Origin: Haliscomenobacteraceae bacterium
GTDB lineage: Bacteria > Bacteroidota > Bacteroidia > Chitinophagales > Saprospiraceae
Length of the DNA stretch: 64,000 bases
Assembly (NCBI GenBank): GCA_947501115.1
Contig: CANMVX010000001.1
Coordinates: forward strand, 186,001 to 250,000
Direction: 5' to 3'
In this document: positions 23,202 through 33,669 of the stretch, one piece after another
Layout: every line of letters begins with the position of its first letter
Position numbering within the stretch: position 1 is the stretch's first letter
Translations under genes and position numbers: made by a program
The notes under the pieces: model-generated
The model's input: only the letters and a program-made list of their open reading frames with translations
What the model was told of the DNA's origin: nothing
The model's database searches: none

Positions 23202-25097
23202 TCAATACTCTGGATTTTGCACAAGTCCATTTGAACCTATACCTGGAATAGCACGATAATAGGATCTGGTAATAAAAGTTCTTGGATTAATATTTGGAGC
23301 GTTCACTCTTACAAAAATATATTTTGTGTCAGGAAGTGCCCTCAAATCAAGTAAAGGCATGAGTGAATGCATAGAGCTGCTGTTAAAGAGGGTATGAAAT
23401 TCTCTTCTGCGAATGAGGTCCCAAAATCTCTTATTTTCAAAAGCCAGTTCAACTTTTCTTTCCCTTTGAACATTTTCAACAGTTAAAGGAATGTCTACTT
23501 TGTGCGCAGCCCTTCTTCTAATGTCGTTAATTGCTTTGGCTGCTGCAATTGCATCGCCTGTACCACTTTCTACAACTGCTTCTGCAAAATTCAACAATAT
23601 TTCTGCATACCTGAATTCAATAAAATCTGTAGTACTTTGGTTCCATCCCGGGACAATTGGACTTAACTGGTTCATAAACTTTTTAAAGCCAAATCCAGTT
23701 TTTGTATTATTACCTCCAAACCCATCAAAACCAGAATATAGGCTTGTGTTTGGAGCACCATATGTATAGTAAGTAGTTCCGCTAATGTTAATATTGGCTG
23801 AAGTACGTATAACTGCTACACCGTCAGGTTTTACATAACCCGCCTGAATAATAATGGTTTTGTCTTTCCAGATTGTACCTGGCAAAATACTCGTTGCCCA
23901 TAGACGCGCATCTTTATCTTTAAAAATTTCATTAGGGGTATTATACCTGATATAATTTTGACTTGGTTTGTATCCGTTATAATCGTTAGTGTTATTATCC
24001 ATTGTAGTTACAATGGGTGCACTTTTTCCTGGATTTGTATAACTTTCGTAACTATCTGCCAAATCAAGCGTTGGGTTCATTCTTCCTGGATGTGGCCAAC
24101 CATTTGCAGTCTGTGCCGGCTGAAACCATATATCATAATTGTGTCCCTGGAAATTACCTACGATGGCATGACCTTTGATAAAAATTGCTTCTACGGATGC
24201 TCCATTTGCATTGGGATCCTGGAAAAGTAGTCTATAATTCTCTGCGGCTTCCTGTGGATTTGCCGGCGTTGGCTTGAACAATTGAAATTTGCCGGACTTC
24301 ATAATGGCTTCAGATGCGCTAATAGCTGCTTTGTAATAATTATTTGCTAAAAAAGCGTCTAAACCAACAAGTTTTTGCGTAACTGCAATTCCTGACTGCG
24401 GTGCCAGATTACCAAACTTTGCCAAGGAGGCCGCGTGTAATGCTGCTCTTGATTTCAATGCATAGGCTGCCCATTTAGTTGCCCGTCTTCCCGTTGCATC
24501 ACCTAAGTTTAAAATGGCAGTATCACAAAGTGATAAAACATAATCCCATGTTTCCTGCTCAGTATTTCTTGGCACTTTTAAACTTTCCGCATCGCCTGAG
24601 TACACTTGTGAATTTTTAATAAGTGGAACACCCCCATATCTTTTAGCAAGACCAAAATAAGCGAATGCTTTTATAAACGAACTTTCCCCAATCAGGCTCC
24701 TTCTTTCCTGATCACTAATTTTTAGTGTGGGTATTACATCTACCAGAATATTGACATCACGTATTAATTTATATCCGTCAGCCCACCATTGAAAATCACC
24801 ATCACCCACGCCTGATCCACTTTCGCTATGTGTAGCCTCATCTGTTACCATTGATGCACATTGACCGCCATTATTAGGACCGCTCTGGTTGTAATTAAAG
24901 CCTTGTTTCATATAGGTAAAATCTTCTATAGGTAACTGACTGTAAAGGTTTGCCATATATATTTCAACTCCTTTAGGATCTCCAAAAATAGCATTTGCCG
25001 AAAGACGGTCGGTTGGTTCCAAATCCAACACTTTATCACAACCAAGCAGAAACACACTTGCTAGTAATATGCAAATTTTTATGTTATTCGTATTCAT
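23202..25097 (-). CDS. susD: SusD/RagB family glycan-binding lipoprotein
   Basis: The 631 residues open with a lipoprotein signal (CILLASVFLLGC). SusD landmarks follow: DKVLDLEPTDRLSANAIFGD, GESSFIKAFAYFGLAKRYGG, WAAYALKSRAALHAASLAK, FIEFRYAEILLNFAEAVVE and NDIRRRAA, with the closing RERKVELAFENKRFWDLIRR. It forms the lid over the adjacent SusC transporter and binds the oligosaccharide. The gene starts 11 bases after the SusC stop, the invariable order. Its substrate follows that of the locus, here probably an alpha-linked glycan. Confidence 0.95.
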   Translation of the reverse strand: MNTNNIKICILLASVFLLGCDKVLDLEPTDRLSANAIFGDPKGVEIYMANLYSQLPIEDFTYMKQGFNYNQSGPNNGGQCASMVTDEATHSESGSGVGDGDFQWWADGYKLIRDVNILVDVIPTLKISDQERRSLIGESSFIKAFAYFGLAKRYGGVPLIKNSQVYSGDAESLKVPRNTEQETWDYVLSLCDTAILNLGDATGRRATKWAAYALKSRAALHAASLAKFGNLAPQSGIAVTQKLVGLDAFLANNYYKAAISASEAIMKSGKFQLFKPTPANPQEAAENYRLLFQDPNANGASVEAIFIKGHAIVGNFQGHNYDIWFQPAQTANGWPHPGRMNPTLDLADSYESYTNPGKSAPIVTTMDNNTNDYNGYKPSQNYIRYNTPNEIFKDKDARLWATSILPGTIWKDKTIIIQAGYVKPDGVAVIRTSANINISGTTYYTYGAPNTSLYSGFDGFGGNNTKTGFGFKKFMNQLSPIVPGWNQSTTDFIEFRYAEILLNFAEAVVESGTGDAIAAAKAINDIRRRAAHKVDIPLTVENVQRERKVELAFENKRFWDLIRRREFHTLFNSSSMHSLMPLLDLRALPDTKYIFVRVNAPNINPRTFITRSYYRAIPGIGSNGLVQNPEY

Positions 25098-25108
25098 GAT
25101 TAAGAAAT

Positions 25109-28100
25109 TTAAAAATTAATATTTAAACCAAAATTGAAATTTTTGGTAAGGGGATAATTGAAACCAGAATTAAAAAGACCTTCAAGTTTTTCAGGATCAA
25201 AAGGTTTTACAAATGGATCTGTCCATGTTACCAAGTTAAACCCATTGGCATAGATCCTTATACTTTTAATTCCAGTAGCTTTGTAATTTTTAGAACTAAT
25301 TGTATATCCTACCTCCAGACTTTTTAATCTTACATAAGAAGCGTCTTTCCTCCATACAGAACTTTCTTTATACATACTGCCTACATCACCAACAAACCGG
25401 GACACCGGCCATTTACCGGGAACCCATGCACTTTCTGAATTGTAAGGATCTGTTTTATGCCACCTGTCAAAGAAATAGGCGGGCGTATTTCCTCTAAAGG
25501 CCAATACTTGTGCATACACTTCACTAAAACGAACAGTGTAAATCCCGGCGCCCTGAAATAACATATTTATATCAAACCCTTTGTAAGAAGCATTAAATGA
25601 TAATCCGAAATTTATTCTGGGATTTTTTCTTCCACCAGCATTCTGATCATCATTAGTTCCATTAGCACCAATAAATAACGGCAATTCATCCAAACTATTT
25701 ATTACTCCATCACCATTAATATCCGCATACTTGAAGTCACCGGGTAATTCACGAATATTTGCCTGATTTCCATTTTGAATAGGGTAATTTGAGATTTCAT
25801 TTTGGTCTTTAAACTGACCAATATAGGTATATCCCCAGACAACATCGTTGTACCTGTTGCCTCTTCCATTTCTCCACCGATCATAACTATTGGTAAATGC
25901 TCCCTGCTCAACATACCTATTCTGTGTGCGGGCATAATTGAAGTTTCCGGAAACACCATAGGTAAAAGCGGCTGCCTTATCATTAAAACTGACTGTAAAG
26001 TCTGTGCCATCTGTGCGGTTACTGTTTAAATTTTCCTGAGGCAGACTCGCACCAAATGTATTCGGCAGTGAGAGAGCCCTTGTGGCTGGAAGTCCTTCCT
26101 GGTTTCTCCTGTATATATCAAATTCAATGGTTAATTTATTCTTCCAAAGGCCAATGTCAATGCCAATGTCGGAAGTTTTTGCAACAGCCCATGTAAGCGT
26201 GGGGTTTACAATTGCAGGTGATTGTGCACCTGCAACAAGACTGCCATTGTTGAACTCATAAGAACCACCTCCAGATAAACTAAATCCAGGTATCCACTGA
26301 AACGCAGTAAATCCTTGATTGGATGCCACTTCCCCATAAGACCCCCTAAGTTTTAAATTTGAGATTATAGGTAAATGTTGCTTCATGAAACTTTCTTCTG
26401 AAATCCTCCAGCCTGCAGAAGCAATAGGGAAAAAGCCCCACCTGCTTTCAGAAGGATAAGCATGAGTTCCCATATACCTGAAAGCCACTTCAACAAGGTA
26501 TTTATTCTTGAAACCATAGTTAAGGCGGCCTAATAGTGATTGATTGGCCGTTTGTGACTCACTTCCGTCATTTGTTTGCAAGTTGGTACTCGCTCTGTTT
26601 ATTTGATCAATGGTATAAAAATCATATATCCTTTTTAAAGATGAGGTTCTTGCCCACTCCTGCCTTTGTTCAAATACCGCTGTGGCTCCAATACTATGTT
26701 TTGTTGCAAATACCATATTGTAATTGGCTTGAGCCTGAACAGTTAGCCTGTTAAAGTTTGTGAAACTATTAGAAATGAATGCCGTACCTACCCTCTGTTG
26801 TGAGGAAACATAATCATTATTTATATAAGTATATTCTTTAAATGGCTTATATAAGTCCTTAGCCTGGTAACTATTCCTATCAAAGGCCGCTAAACCTTTT
26901 ATGGAGAGCCCTTTTATAAAAGGTATATCATAGGTCAATGCCATCGTCGTTTGAAGATTATTATTGTCATCGTCGCTATAACCTGTAATATCCCTGTTTG
27001 ACAGCGTCAAAGGATTTTGGTTGCTAGGGGCTGCCACTGCAGGGTAATCAGGGTTATTGTTTGCAAAAGGCCCTTGGTTTGGCAGAGTAACGCGGGTTCC
27101 TTTAAATATATTATGGAAATTTTCCCCTGGAGTGGTTCTGTTGTCATAAAGACCACTTATTAATAATTCTCCTTTTAGGTTTTTTGCTAACTCGGTGGTT
27201 ATATTAGATCTCAAATTAAAACGTTTATACTCAATGTCATCACTTTTCAACAATCCCTTTTCGTTAAAATAGCCGAGTCCGAAATAATATTGTGTTTTTT
27301 CATTTCCTCCAGTAGCTGAAATATTATGCTGTTCCTGCATAGCGGCGTTTTTCATGGTTACGTCATACCAGTCGGTACTTTCATATCCAGGAGTTCCATC
27401 GATATATTTTTGCATTTCTTCCTTTGTTAAAAAGGGAGCTCCTGTTCCAAATATGGCTGCGTCGTTCCGCATCTGAATCCACTCGCTGGCCGTAGCCATT
27501 CTTGGTATATCTGTAGGTTTCATAAAGCCAACAACACTGCTAAAATTAAATGACGTTTTTTCGTTACTGCCTTTTTTAGTTGTAACAATAATTACACCAT
27601 TAGCCGCACCAAAACCATAAATAGCTGCTGATGCATCTTTTAAAAAAGATATACTCTCAATGTCATCCGGGTTAAGACGTTGAAATTCTGATGAGCCACC
27701 TCGAATTACACCATCAATTACGTATAATGGTGTTCCAAAGCCCCTGATATTGATCATGTTATTGAAAGTACCAGGTTCACCACCTAATTGACGTATTTGT
27801 AGGCCAGCAACTTTTCCCTGTAATTTTTGTGCAATACTGACATTCGTAGTTGTTTGAATTTCTCTATTGGATATGCTAGTAACCGAACCGGTTAAGGTTT
27901 CTTTACGTTTTGAACCATAACCAATTACTACCACTTCTTCAATGGTCTCACTATCTACAACTAATAATACGTTAATTAACAATTTATTACCAACTACTAT
28001 TTCTTGAGATATGTATCCTATATAACTAAATATTAAAACAGCATTGGCATCTGGCAATTCGATTGAATACTCTCCATTAATATCTGTTGCAACTCCATTA

Positions 28101-28573
28101 GTTGTTCCTTTGATTAATACATTTACGCCAGGTAATGTTTCTCCTTTTTCATCGGTAACTTTTCCTTTTATGGTAATACCAATGTTAGGTTCGTCTAATT
28201 TTTTCTCTATTATGGGCTCTTTCAACTTATTTTCTACCTTACCCAAATTTTCATTTTTTGTAAGGACAATCTGGTTATTTCGCATTACTTGAAAGGAAAT
28301 ATTGTATGGTGTCAATACCGTTTCCAAAATTTCAATTACTGTTTCATTGTTTAGCTCAATATTGATTTTTTCAGTCGTATTAAGAACCTCTTTTTTGTAT
28401 GAAAAATCAATATCAATCTGTTTTTCAATTGCTTGAAGTACAGATTTTAAGCTACCATTTTTAATAGAAATGGTAGCTCGCTCATTTAATTTTTCTTGCC
28501 CATAAATGCTATTTGCATAACTTATACTTACCATAAGGGTAATTATGATAAGTTGAATTAGAGAAATTTTCAT
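25109..28573 (-). CDS. susC: SusC/RagA TonB-dependent transporter with STN domain
   Basis: Start at 28573 is preferred because the signal peptide (KISLIQLIIITLMVSISYANS) begins there. The in-frame codons before it are leader. This gives 1154 residues. Order: an STN domain (ATISIKNGSLKSVLQAIEKQ, ~35-110), a carboxypeptidase-like repeat (GKVTDEKGETLPGVNVLIKG), the TonB-dependent plug (VVIGYGSKRKETLTGSVTS, DGVIRGGSSEFQRLNPDDIE), and the large barrel ending NFGLNINF. The STN domain is the part that signals to a FecR protein, which lies next upstream. The protein imports oligosaccharides across the outer membrane and also reports on their presence. Confidence 0.95.
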   Translation of the reverse strand: MKISLIQLIIITLMVSISYANSIYGQEKLNERATISIKNGSLKSVLQAIEKQIDIDFSYKKEVLNTTEKINIELNNETVIEILETVLTPYNISFQVMRNNQIVLTKNENLGKVENKLKEPIIEKKLDEPNIGITIKGKVTDEKGETLPGVNVLIKGTTNGVATDINGEYSIELPDANAVLIFSYIGYISQEIVVGNKLLINVLLVVDSETIEEVVVIGYGSKRKETLTGSVTSISNREIQTTTNVSIAQKLQGKVAGLQIRQLGGEPGTFNNMINIRGFGTPLYVIDGVIRGGSSEFQRLNPDDIESISFLKDASAAIYGFGAANGVIIVTTKKGSNEKTSFNFSSVVGFMKPTDIPRMATASEWIQMRNDAAIFGTGAPFLTKEEMQKYIDGTPGYESTDWYDVTMKNAAMQEQHNISATGGNEKTQYYFGLGYFNEKGLLKSDDIEYKRFNLRSNITTELAKNLKGELLISGLYDNRTTPGENFHNIFKGTRVTLPNQGPFANNNPDYPAVAAPSNQNPLTLSNRDITGYSDDDNNNLQTTMALTYDIPFIKGLSIKGLAAFDRNSYQAKDLYKPFKEYTYINNDYVSSQQRVGTAFISNSFTNFNRLTVQAQANYNMVFATKHSIGATAVFEQRQEWARTSSLKRIYDFYTIDQINRASTNLQTNDGSESQTANQSLLGRLNYGFKNKYLVEVAFRYMGTHAYPSESRWGFFPIASAGWRISEESFMKQHLPIISNLKLRGSYGEVASNQGFTAFQWIPGFSLSGGGSYEFNNGSLVAGAQSPAIVNPTLTWAVAKTSDIGIDIGLWKNKLTIEFDIYRRNQEGLPATRALSLPNTFGASLPQENLNSNRTDGTDFTVSFNDKAAAFTYGVSGNFNYARTQNRYVEQGAFTNSYDRWRNGRGNRYNDVVWGYTYIGQFKDQNEISNYPIQNGNQANIRELPGDFKYADINGDGVINSLDELPLFIGANGTNDDQNAGGRKNPRINFGLSFNASYKGFDINMLFQGAGIYTVRFSEVYAQVLAFRGNTPAYFFDRWHKTDPYNSESAWVPGKWPVSRFVGDVGSMYKESSVWRKDASYVRLKSLEVGYTISSKNYKATGIKSIRIYANGFNLVTWTDPFVKPFDPEKLEGLFNSGFNYPLTKNFNFGLNINF

Positions 28574-28767
28574 AATTCTGAAAATCATTTGTTTTAATAG
28601 AAAATTTGCCATTTTTTTTTTGTTAGTTACTGCTAAATCAATCTTTTGTTGAAAAGCAGAGATTTAAAACTATCGTAGGTTAATGAAGCCGCATCATTTT
28701 TTTTTATTGGGTTGTGCTGTGTATTTAATTTTTCATGATTGTGTGGCTTTAAGTTTTGAAAAATTTG

Positions 28768-29856
28768 TTAATTACAGCCTTTTGATTCCAGGATAATTTG
28801 AGCATCTACTTTTTTATAAGTTCCGCCTATGATTCTGCAAATCAAGTCTAATTGGTGGTATATTGATTCATTTCTAAGTTTGGTAGTGATAAAGCAGTTT
28901 GATAAAAGCTCGATGTTGAAAATTATTTTAACACCATACCGTTTTTCAAGCACTTCTAAAATTTGACTAATCGCTACTTCATCAAATTCAGTTGGCAACT
29001 TTTCATTATATTTATCGATAATTGGCATGGGCACTTCCACTAAATGTTTACTCAAGTCTTCAGTTGGGCGATTATAAATTGCTTGTTGGTTTGGCAACAA
29101 GATAACTGCCTCAGTTTCTGGGTCGTTAATATTTATTTCGTTTTGGTTGTATACCGAAACTCTGCCTGTTTTTACTTTTACAATTACTCTTTTACCATTG
29201 TCAGATGCTTGAATGCTGAAACTTGTACCCAAAACTTTTGTGACAACTTCATTGGCATAGACATAAAAAGGTTTAATTGGATTTGTGGCAATTTCAAAAA
29301 ACGCATTTCCACTCAATATTACCATGCGTTTATTGCTTTCGAAATGGTTTGGATAACTGAGTTTACTATCTTTTTCTAAGGTAACGGTGCTGCCATCTTC
29401 TAATTTAACTTGCAGCGGGGTTTTACCATTGTTTACCTGCTCAATTAAGGGATGTTTGTCTTCGGTTGCTACAACTAAGGCTTTATAAGAAAGAGTTCCA
29501 TTCGAATGGGTACTCCAAAAAAGCCAAGTAATGCCTATCAAAAAGATTATACCGGCAGTCAACTGAAATACAGGTTGTTGCCAAAGTTTTAACTCAGTTT
29601 TTCTGGCATTTTCATTTTCACCAATACTTGTCATCAGTTTAGCCCAAACGTTTTTTTGGCTTAGTTCTTCGGTTCTTTTTTCCTCAATGGTATTGACTTC
29701 TTTTATTAATAGTCTGGCTTCATTTACTAAAGATTGTTTGTTGGGATTTGCGAGTAAAAAATTTTTCCACTCCTTTTCATCTTCATCAAAAAGTACCCAT
29801 TGGACAAATGAATCGTCATTTAGAAAATCAAGTATTTCACTATAAGTATGTTTCAT
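28768..29856 (-). CDS. FecR-type anti-sigma factor
   Basis: The 362 residues have the standard FecR plan. The N-terminal cytoplasmic ~95 residues are rich in charged residues and include VQWVLFDEDEKEW. One membrane helix spans about 97-115 (VFQLTAGIIFLIGITWLFW). A periplasmic FecR domain follows (VKLEDGSTVTLEKDSKLSYP, GNAFFEIATNPIKPFYVYAN, GTSFSIQASDNGKRVIVKVK). The C-terminal part resembles an STN-interacting region. It should hold the adjacent ECF sigma factor inactive until the SusC STN domain signals. The order sigma - FecR - SusC on one strand is the classic trans-envelope regulatory unit. Confidence 0.93.
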   Translation of the reverse strand: MKHTYSEILDFLNDDSFVQWVLFDEDEKEWKNFLLANPNKQSLVNEARLLIKEVNTIEEKRTEELSQKNVWAKLMTSIGENENARKTELKLWQQPVFQLTAGIIFLIGITWLFWSTHSNGTLSYKALVVATEDKHPLIEQVNNGKTPLQVKLEDGSTVTLEKDSKLSYPNHFESNKRMVILSGNAFFEIATNPIKPFYVYANEVVTKVLGTSFSIQASDNGKRVIVKVKTGRVSVYNQNEININDPETEAVILLPNQQAIYNRPTEDLSKHLVEVPMPIIDKYNEKLPTEFDEVAISQILEVLEKRYGVKIIFNIELLSNCFITTKLRNESIYHQLDLICRIIGGTYKKVDAQIILESKGCN

Positions 29857-29992
29857 TTTGCTGAACGATTAATTGCCTCTTTATTATAGAGGGAATGATT
29901 TGAATAAAAAGTAACTATTAATTTGTAATTATTTTTCAAAAAAATGTCTAAAACATTTTTTTGAACTTTTAGCCAATAGAAAAGAATGATTC

Positions 29993-30595
29993 TTAACAAT
30001 TAAAAAGGCAAAAGATTAAAACAGAAATATGGTTTTTGAGAGAAATCCTTAATATTGCGTAAGCCTTGGATAGTAGGTTTTTAATTACTTGCTTGGGTAA
30101 CTGCATGATTTGAGAAGTTTCATCAAGACTCAATCCCTGATAGAAACGAAAATGAACAGCCTCACCTTGGCGATTACTTAAATTCTTCATCGCTTTATGA
30201 ATTAATAAATTTCGGCGATGGACAGTTTCATTATCTATGTATTCTTGTTCGGAAGATAAAGTGGATAGAAAATCTAAAAATGTATTAATATCTTCTGTCT
30301 CTTCAAAAATATCCTTTTTATGATTTCTTATATTTTGATTGCGTACGGCAGAAAATAGGTAAAACTTTACATTTTCTATATCTCCCAAAAACTCTTTTCT
30401 TCTCCACAGTTCAATAAATACATCGTGGATTACATCTTCAACTAAATTTTTATCACTATTTAGCCGAAGTCCGTAAGCTCCTAAAATTCTAAAATATTTT
30501 TTATAAAGCAACTCAAAGGCTTCTATGTCGCCTCTTTTAAAAGCTTGCCAAAGATGAAAATCATCAAAATCTTTCATATTTACTTTTCTCTTCAT
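29993..30595 (-). CDS. ECF RNA polymerase sigma factor (FecI-like)
   Basis: Start at 30595 (MKRKVNMKDFDDFHLWQAFK) is preferred. The upstream in-frame ATG at 30670 adds a non-homologous leader. This leaves 200 residues. Sigma region 2 is LYKKYFRILGAYGLRL...VEDVIHDVFIELWRR, with FYLFSAVRNQNIR following. Region 4 is LSNRQGEAVHFRFYQGLSL...IMQLPKQVIKNLLSKAYAIL. It is the partner of the FecR gene downstream and probably drives susC, susD and the GH gene. Its DNA target is not recognised. Confidence 0.93.
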   Translation of the reverse strand: MKRKVNMKDFDDFHLWQAFKRGDIEAFELLYKKYFRILGAYGLRLNSDKNLVEDVIHDVFIELWRRKEFLGDIENVKFYLFSAVRNQNIRNHKKDIFEETEDINTFLDFLSTLSSEQEYIDNETVHRRNLLIHKAMKNLSNRQGEAVHFRFYQGLSLDETSQIMQLPKQVIKNLLSKAYAILRISLKNHISVLIFCLFNC

Positions 30596-30934
30596 CCCAA
30601 AACTATAAATATTTTCTGCTATTAAATCAAATATAGTATTATGTTTTAAAGAAATTTGATAATATATCAAAAAGTTTAGAAAATCAATATAATTAAATAT
30701 TTACTGTTTAAAAGAATTAAATAACGCCATAACGTTGATTAACCAATTTTCGTTTCATTTTAGGATAAATAACCTTCAATGATAAGTGATTTTTATCATT
30801 TAAAAGATACAGCTTTTTATTTTCTCACTGTCCTAAATTAGCTTTCCTTTCTCTCTTCATTTTTACCCTTTTTGTTTCTAAATATTTTAGGATAATTGAA
30901 CTTGAATATAATTTTTAGTTAAAATTCGAACTTT
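30596..30934. other. Intergenic region upstream of the sigma factor, no gene seen
   Basis: These 339 bases hold the leader of the sigma-factor gene and AT-rich sequence. One short dyad, AATGATAA-GTGATTT-TTATCATT, lies at 30778-30800, and the word TTTTAGGATAA occurs twice. No promoter with a good -33/-7 pair is recognised. Confidence 0.5.
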
Positions 30935-33559
30935 TTATTCTTTTATGAGATAAGGTGAAATACCTTCAATTACTTTCACCAACTGGTCTGCAATCGTTTC
31001 ACCAAAATAAGCACGTAGTGTGTAATTCCCCGATTCAATAAATTTGTCGTAGTGAACAAAATAAGGTGCATCACTTTTTCGTTTCTCTAGGATAAGATCC
31101 CAACGAAATTGATTGAATCCTTTTTTACCGTTTATATTAATTTGCCAAATTTCATTGTTCATTTTATTAAATAAGGCAAGTTTAATTGTTTTTGCTTCTT
31201 TTAACCAGAATGAAAAATCAGCTTTTTCAAAACTTCTATAATCAGCTTCTCCTCCATTTGAATTGAACCACGGTCTTTGAATGGTTCCTGGTCCAAATAA
31301 ATGATCTTCTTTATTTTCTAATGTATTAGTTGTTAAGGTATGAATTGGTTTTAAGTTGAGTTTAAATATTCCCCTTCCATGAGTAGCCACTACAAGGTCC
31401 ATGGTCACTTCATTAATTTTTATATCGGCTACCGCTGTTTGGGGCAGCTCACTACCCAGATAGGACCAATTTTGACCTCTATCGATGGAAATATATACGC
31501 CACGAATACTTCCAGCATATAGGATGTTTTCATTCTTAGGATCTTCTTTTATGACATTTACAGGTTCATCAGGTAGTCCGTTTGAAATATTTTTCCAGGT
31601 TAAGCCATAATTTTCTGAAACATACAGGAATTTATGAAGGTCATCGTTATTAATGCCTGTCATTGCAATATAAACCCTTGATTCTTTAAACCTGGAGGGA
31701 CAAATACTTCTGATATAATGATTAGGTAAATTTTTATCATGTTCTTCCCAGGAAGCTCCATCGTTGTTAGTTACCCAAAATGCCCCTTTGTCTGTTCCCA
31801 CATAAAGAAGTCCCTTTTTAATTTGTGATTCCACCAGTGCACCAGAAGCAAATGATTTCTTCTCCTTAATGGCCGAATTAGTTAGATTTGGACTAATTAC
31901 TTTCCATGTATCACCTCTATCCATGGATTTAAAAATATAATTTCCCCCTTGATATAATGTTTGATGTTGAAATGTAGATATAAAATAAGGAGTTACATAA
32001 TTAAAGTGAAGTGTATCTTTTATTGAAGCAGGTAATTTAGGAATAATAGAGGTTGTCTCATCCTTACTTTTATCCAATCTTACTACTTCTCCATGTTGCT
32101 GACTATAATAAATAATATTTTTATCCAAAGGATCAATTTGTGAAACACAACCATCACCACCATCCCATGGATCGATCCAAACATATTTCCAGGGATCATT
32201 AAATTGGGTATTTAATTCTCTTGCCGGACCAAATACGGTGGCGTTATCTTGTGTTCCACCATAAATGGTGTTAGTGCTTTCATCTATGGTAATATCGTAA
32301 AATTCTCCAACAGGAATATTATTGTAATGCAACCAGGAATCACCTTTATCGTAACTGACATAAAATCCACCATCGTTTCCAAGAGCAAGGTGGTTTGGAT
32401 TATTAGAATTAATCCATAATTCACATTGATCGAGATGTAATCCCTGAGCAATACTTGGGGTCATCCGTTGTACTTGACCGCCAATAAATGTAAAAGTTTT
32501 TCCACCATCAATACTGTGAGCAAGTCGAATTCCAAGGCAAAATATTTCTTCATCATTTAAAGGATTGACGTTAATATTAGTAAAATACCAACCGTATGCA
32601 GAAAAAATTCTGAATGGATTCCCATGTGTTTTTGCCCAGGTATTTCCCCCATCCTCTGTTTTATAAACATCTGCAGTAAATTCCTTTGGATTATTAAGAT
32701 TATCAATCAGTGCATAAGCTTTATTTGGATTTGTAAAAGAAACGGTAATACCTATTCTCCCTACATTTGGACCTGTTGGTAATCCTGTTTTACAAGTTGA
32801 CCATGTTTTACCTCCATCTTTACTTTTATAAATGCCACTGTTTGGACCACTTACGCCAGGATTTACTTCCCACATAGTCGTGTACATGATATTTGGATCA
32901 GACGCAGATATTATAATATCATTTCCCCCTGTTTTTTCATCTACAAATAACACTTTATCCCATGTTTTACCTCCATTTTCAGTTCTAAAAAGGCCCCTAT
33001 GCTCATTTTTTGTCCATAAATGCCCTAATACTGAGACCAAAACAATATCTGGATTACGAGGATGTATAGCTATTTCGGCAATGGACCAAGAATCATCCAA
33101 GCCAATTTGTTGCCATGTTTCTCCTGCATCAACTGATTTATACATACCTGTCCCAGGAAGAGTGAAGTTTCTTGGCTTCTTTAAATGTTCGCCAGTTCCT
33201 AAATAAATAATGTTAGCATTTGAAGGTGCTACGGCAAAATCACCAATACTAAAAATGGCTTCATTCTCAAAGATAGATTTCCAGCTTAAACCGTTATTAA
33301 CAGTTTTCCAAAGTCCCCCAGATCCAAATCCAACATACATCGTTCCAGGATTATCCTTGTCCACATGCACCACATCGGCTCGGGCACTATTAAGTGTTGG
33401 ACCTAAAGGAACCCAACTTAACTTGAAAGTACTATTTTCCCTCATTTCTTTGAAAGCCTGAAACGAATGAACTAATGGAGATACGGGTTGCTGAGCGATG
33501 GCGAAAGCAAGGCAACTAAAAATAAAAATGATTATAGATAAATGAGTTTTGAGTTTCAT
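30935..33559 (-). CDS. Exported BNR/sortilin-type beta-propeller protein
   Basis: Start at 33559 (MKLKTHLSIIIFIFSCLAFAIAQ) gives a clean signal peptide and 874 residues. Many BNR-type turns with the S/G-x-D-x-G-x-T-W signature occur: GGLWKTVNNGLSWKS, MYKSVDAGETWQQI, GLFRTENGGKTWDKV, IYKSKDGGKTWST, VYKTEDGGNTWAKT, FKSMDRGDTWKVIS, VYISIDRGQNWSYL. These form one or two beta-propellers of the sortilin/VPS10 kind. A C-terminal beta domain follows. Such proteins in Bacteroidota are labelled glycosyl hydrolase, but no sialidase catalytic residues (Arg triad, Tyr/Glu) are apparent. Binding or structural roles are as likely. It is divergent from the S10 peptidase. Confidence 0.8.
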   Translation of the reverse strand: MKLKTHLSIIIFIFSCLAFAIAQQPVSPLVHSFQAFKEMRENSTFKLSWVPLGPTLNSARADVVHVDKDNPGTMYVGFGSGGLWKTVNNGLSWKSIFENEAIFSIGDFAVAPSNANIIYLGTGEHLKKPRNFTLPGTGMYKSVDAGETWQQIGLDDSWSIAEIAIHPRNPDIVLVSVLGHLWTKNEHRGLFRTENGGKTWDKVLFVDEKTGGNDIIISASDPNIMYTTMWEVNPGVSGPNSGIYKSKDGGKTWSTCKTGLPTGPNVGRIGITVSFTNPNKAYALIDNLNNPKEFTADVYKTEDGGNTWAKTHGNPFRIFSAYGWYFTNINVNPLNDEEIFCLGIRLAHSIDGGKTFTFIGGQVQRMTPSIAQGLHLDQCELWINSNNPNHLALGNDGGFYVSYDKGDSWLHYNNIPVGEFYDITIDESTNTIYGGTQDNATVFGPARELNTQFNDPWKYVWIDPWDGGDGCVSQIDPLDKNIIYYSQQHGEVVRLDKSKDETTSIIPKLPASIKDTLHFNYVTPYFISTFQHQTLYQGGNYIFKSMDRGDTWKVISPNLTNSAIKEKKSFASGALVESQIKKGLLYVGTDKGAFWVTNNDGASWEEHDKNLPNHYIRSICPSRFKESRVYIAMTGINNDDLHKFLYVSENYGLTWKNISNGLPDEPVNVIKEDPKNENILYAGSIRGVYISIDRGQNWSYLGSELPQTAVADIKINEVTMDLVVATHGRGIFKLNLKPIHTLTTNTLENKEDHLFGPGTIQRPWFNSNGGEADYRSFEKADFSFWLKEAKTIKLALFNKMNNEIWQININGKKGFNQFRWDLILEKRKSDAPYFVHYDKFIESGNYTLRAYFGETIADQLVKVIEGISPYLIKE

Positions 33560-33571
33560 ATTAATGACTAA

Positions 33572-33649
33572 TAATTTTACCAAAGTTTAAATAGGTTCCT
33601 AAAATACTTTTAATTTTTATAAAAATAAGACAGGAATTTTGTAAAATTA
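33572..33649. promoter_or_regulatory. Inverted repeat in the BNR/S10 divergent region
   Basis: TAATTTTAC (33572-33580) and GTAAAATTA (33641-33649) are perfect nine-base dyad arms 60 bases apart in the 110-base region between the two divergent genes. This is a possible paired operator. Support is weak. Confidence 0.25.
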
Positions 33650-33669
33650 CCAATCATAATTTAAAGAAC

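Noticed and set aside
30935-33559. Sialidase
   Set aside because: BNR-type repeats are present, but the Arg triad and Tyr/Glu pair of sialidases are not evident, so only a beta-propeller call is made.
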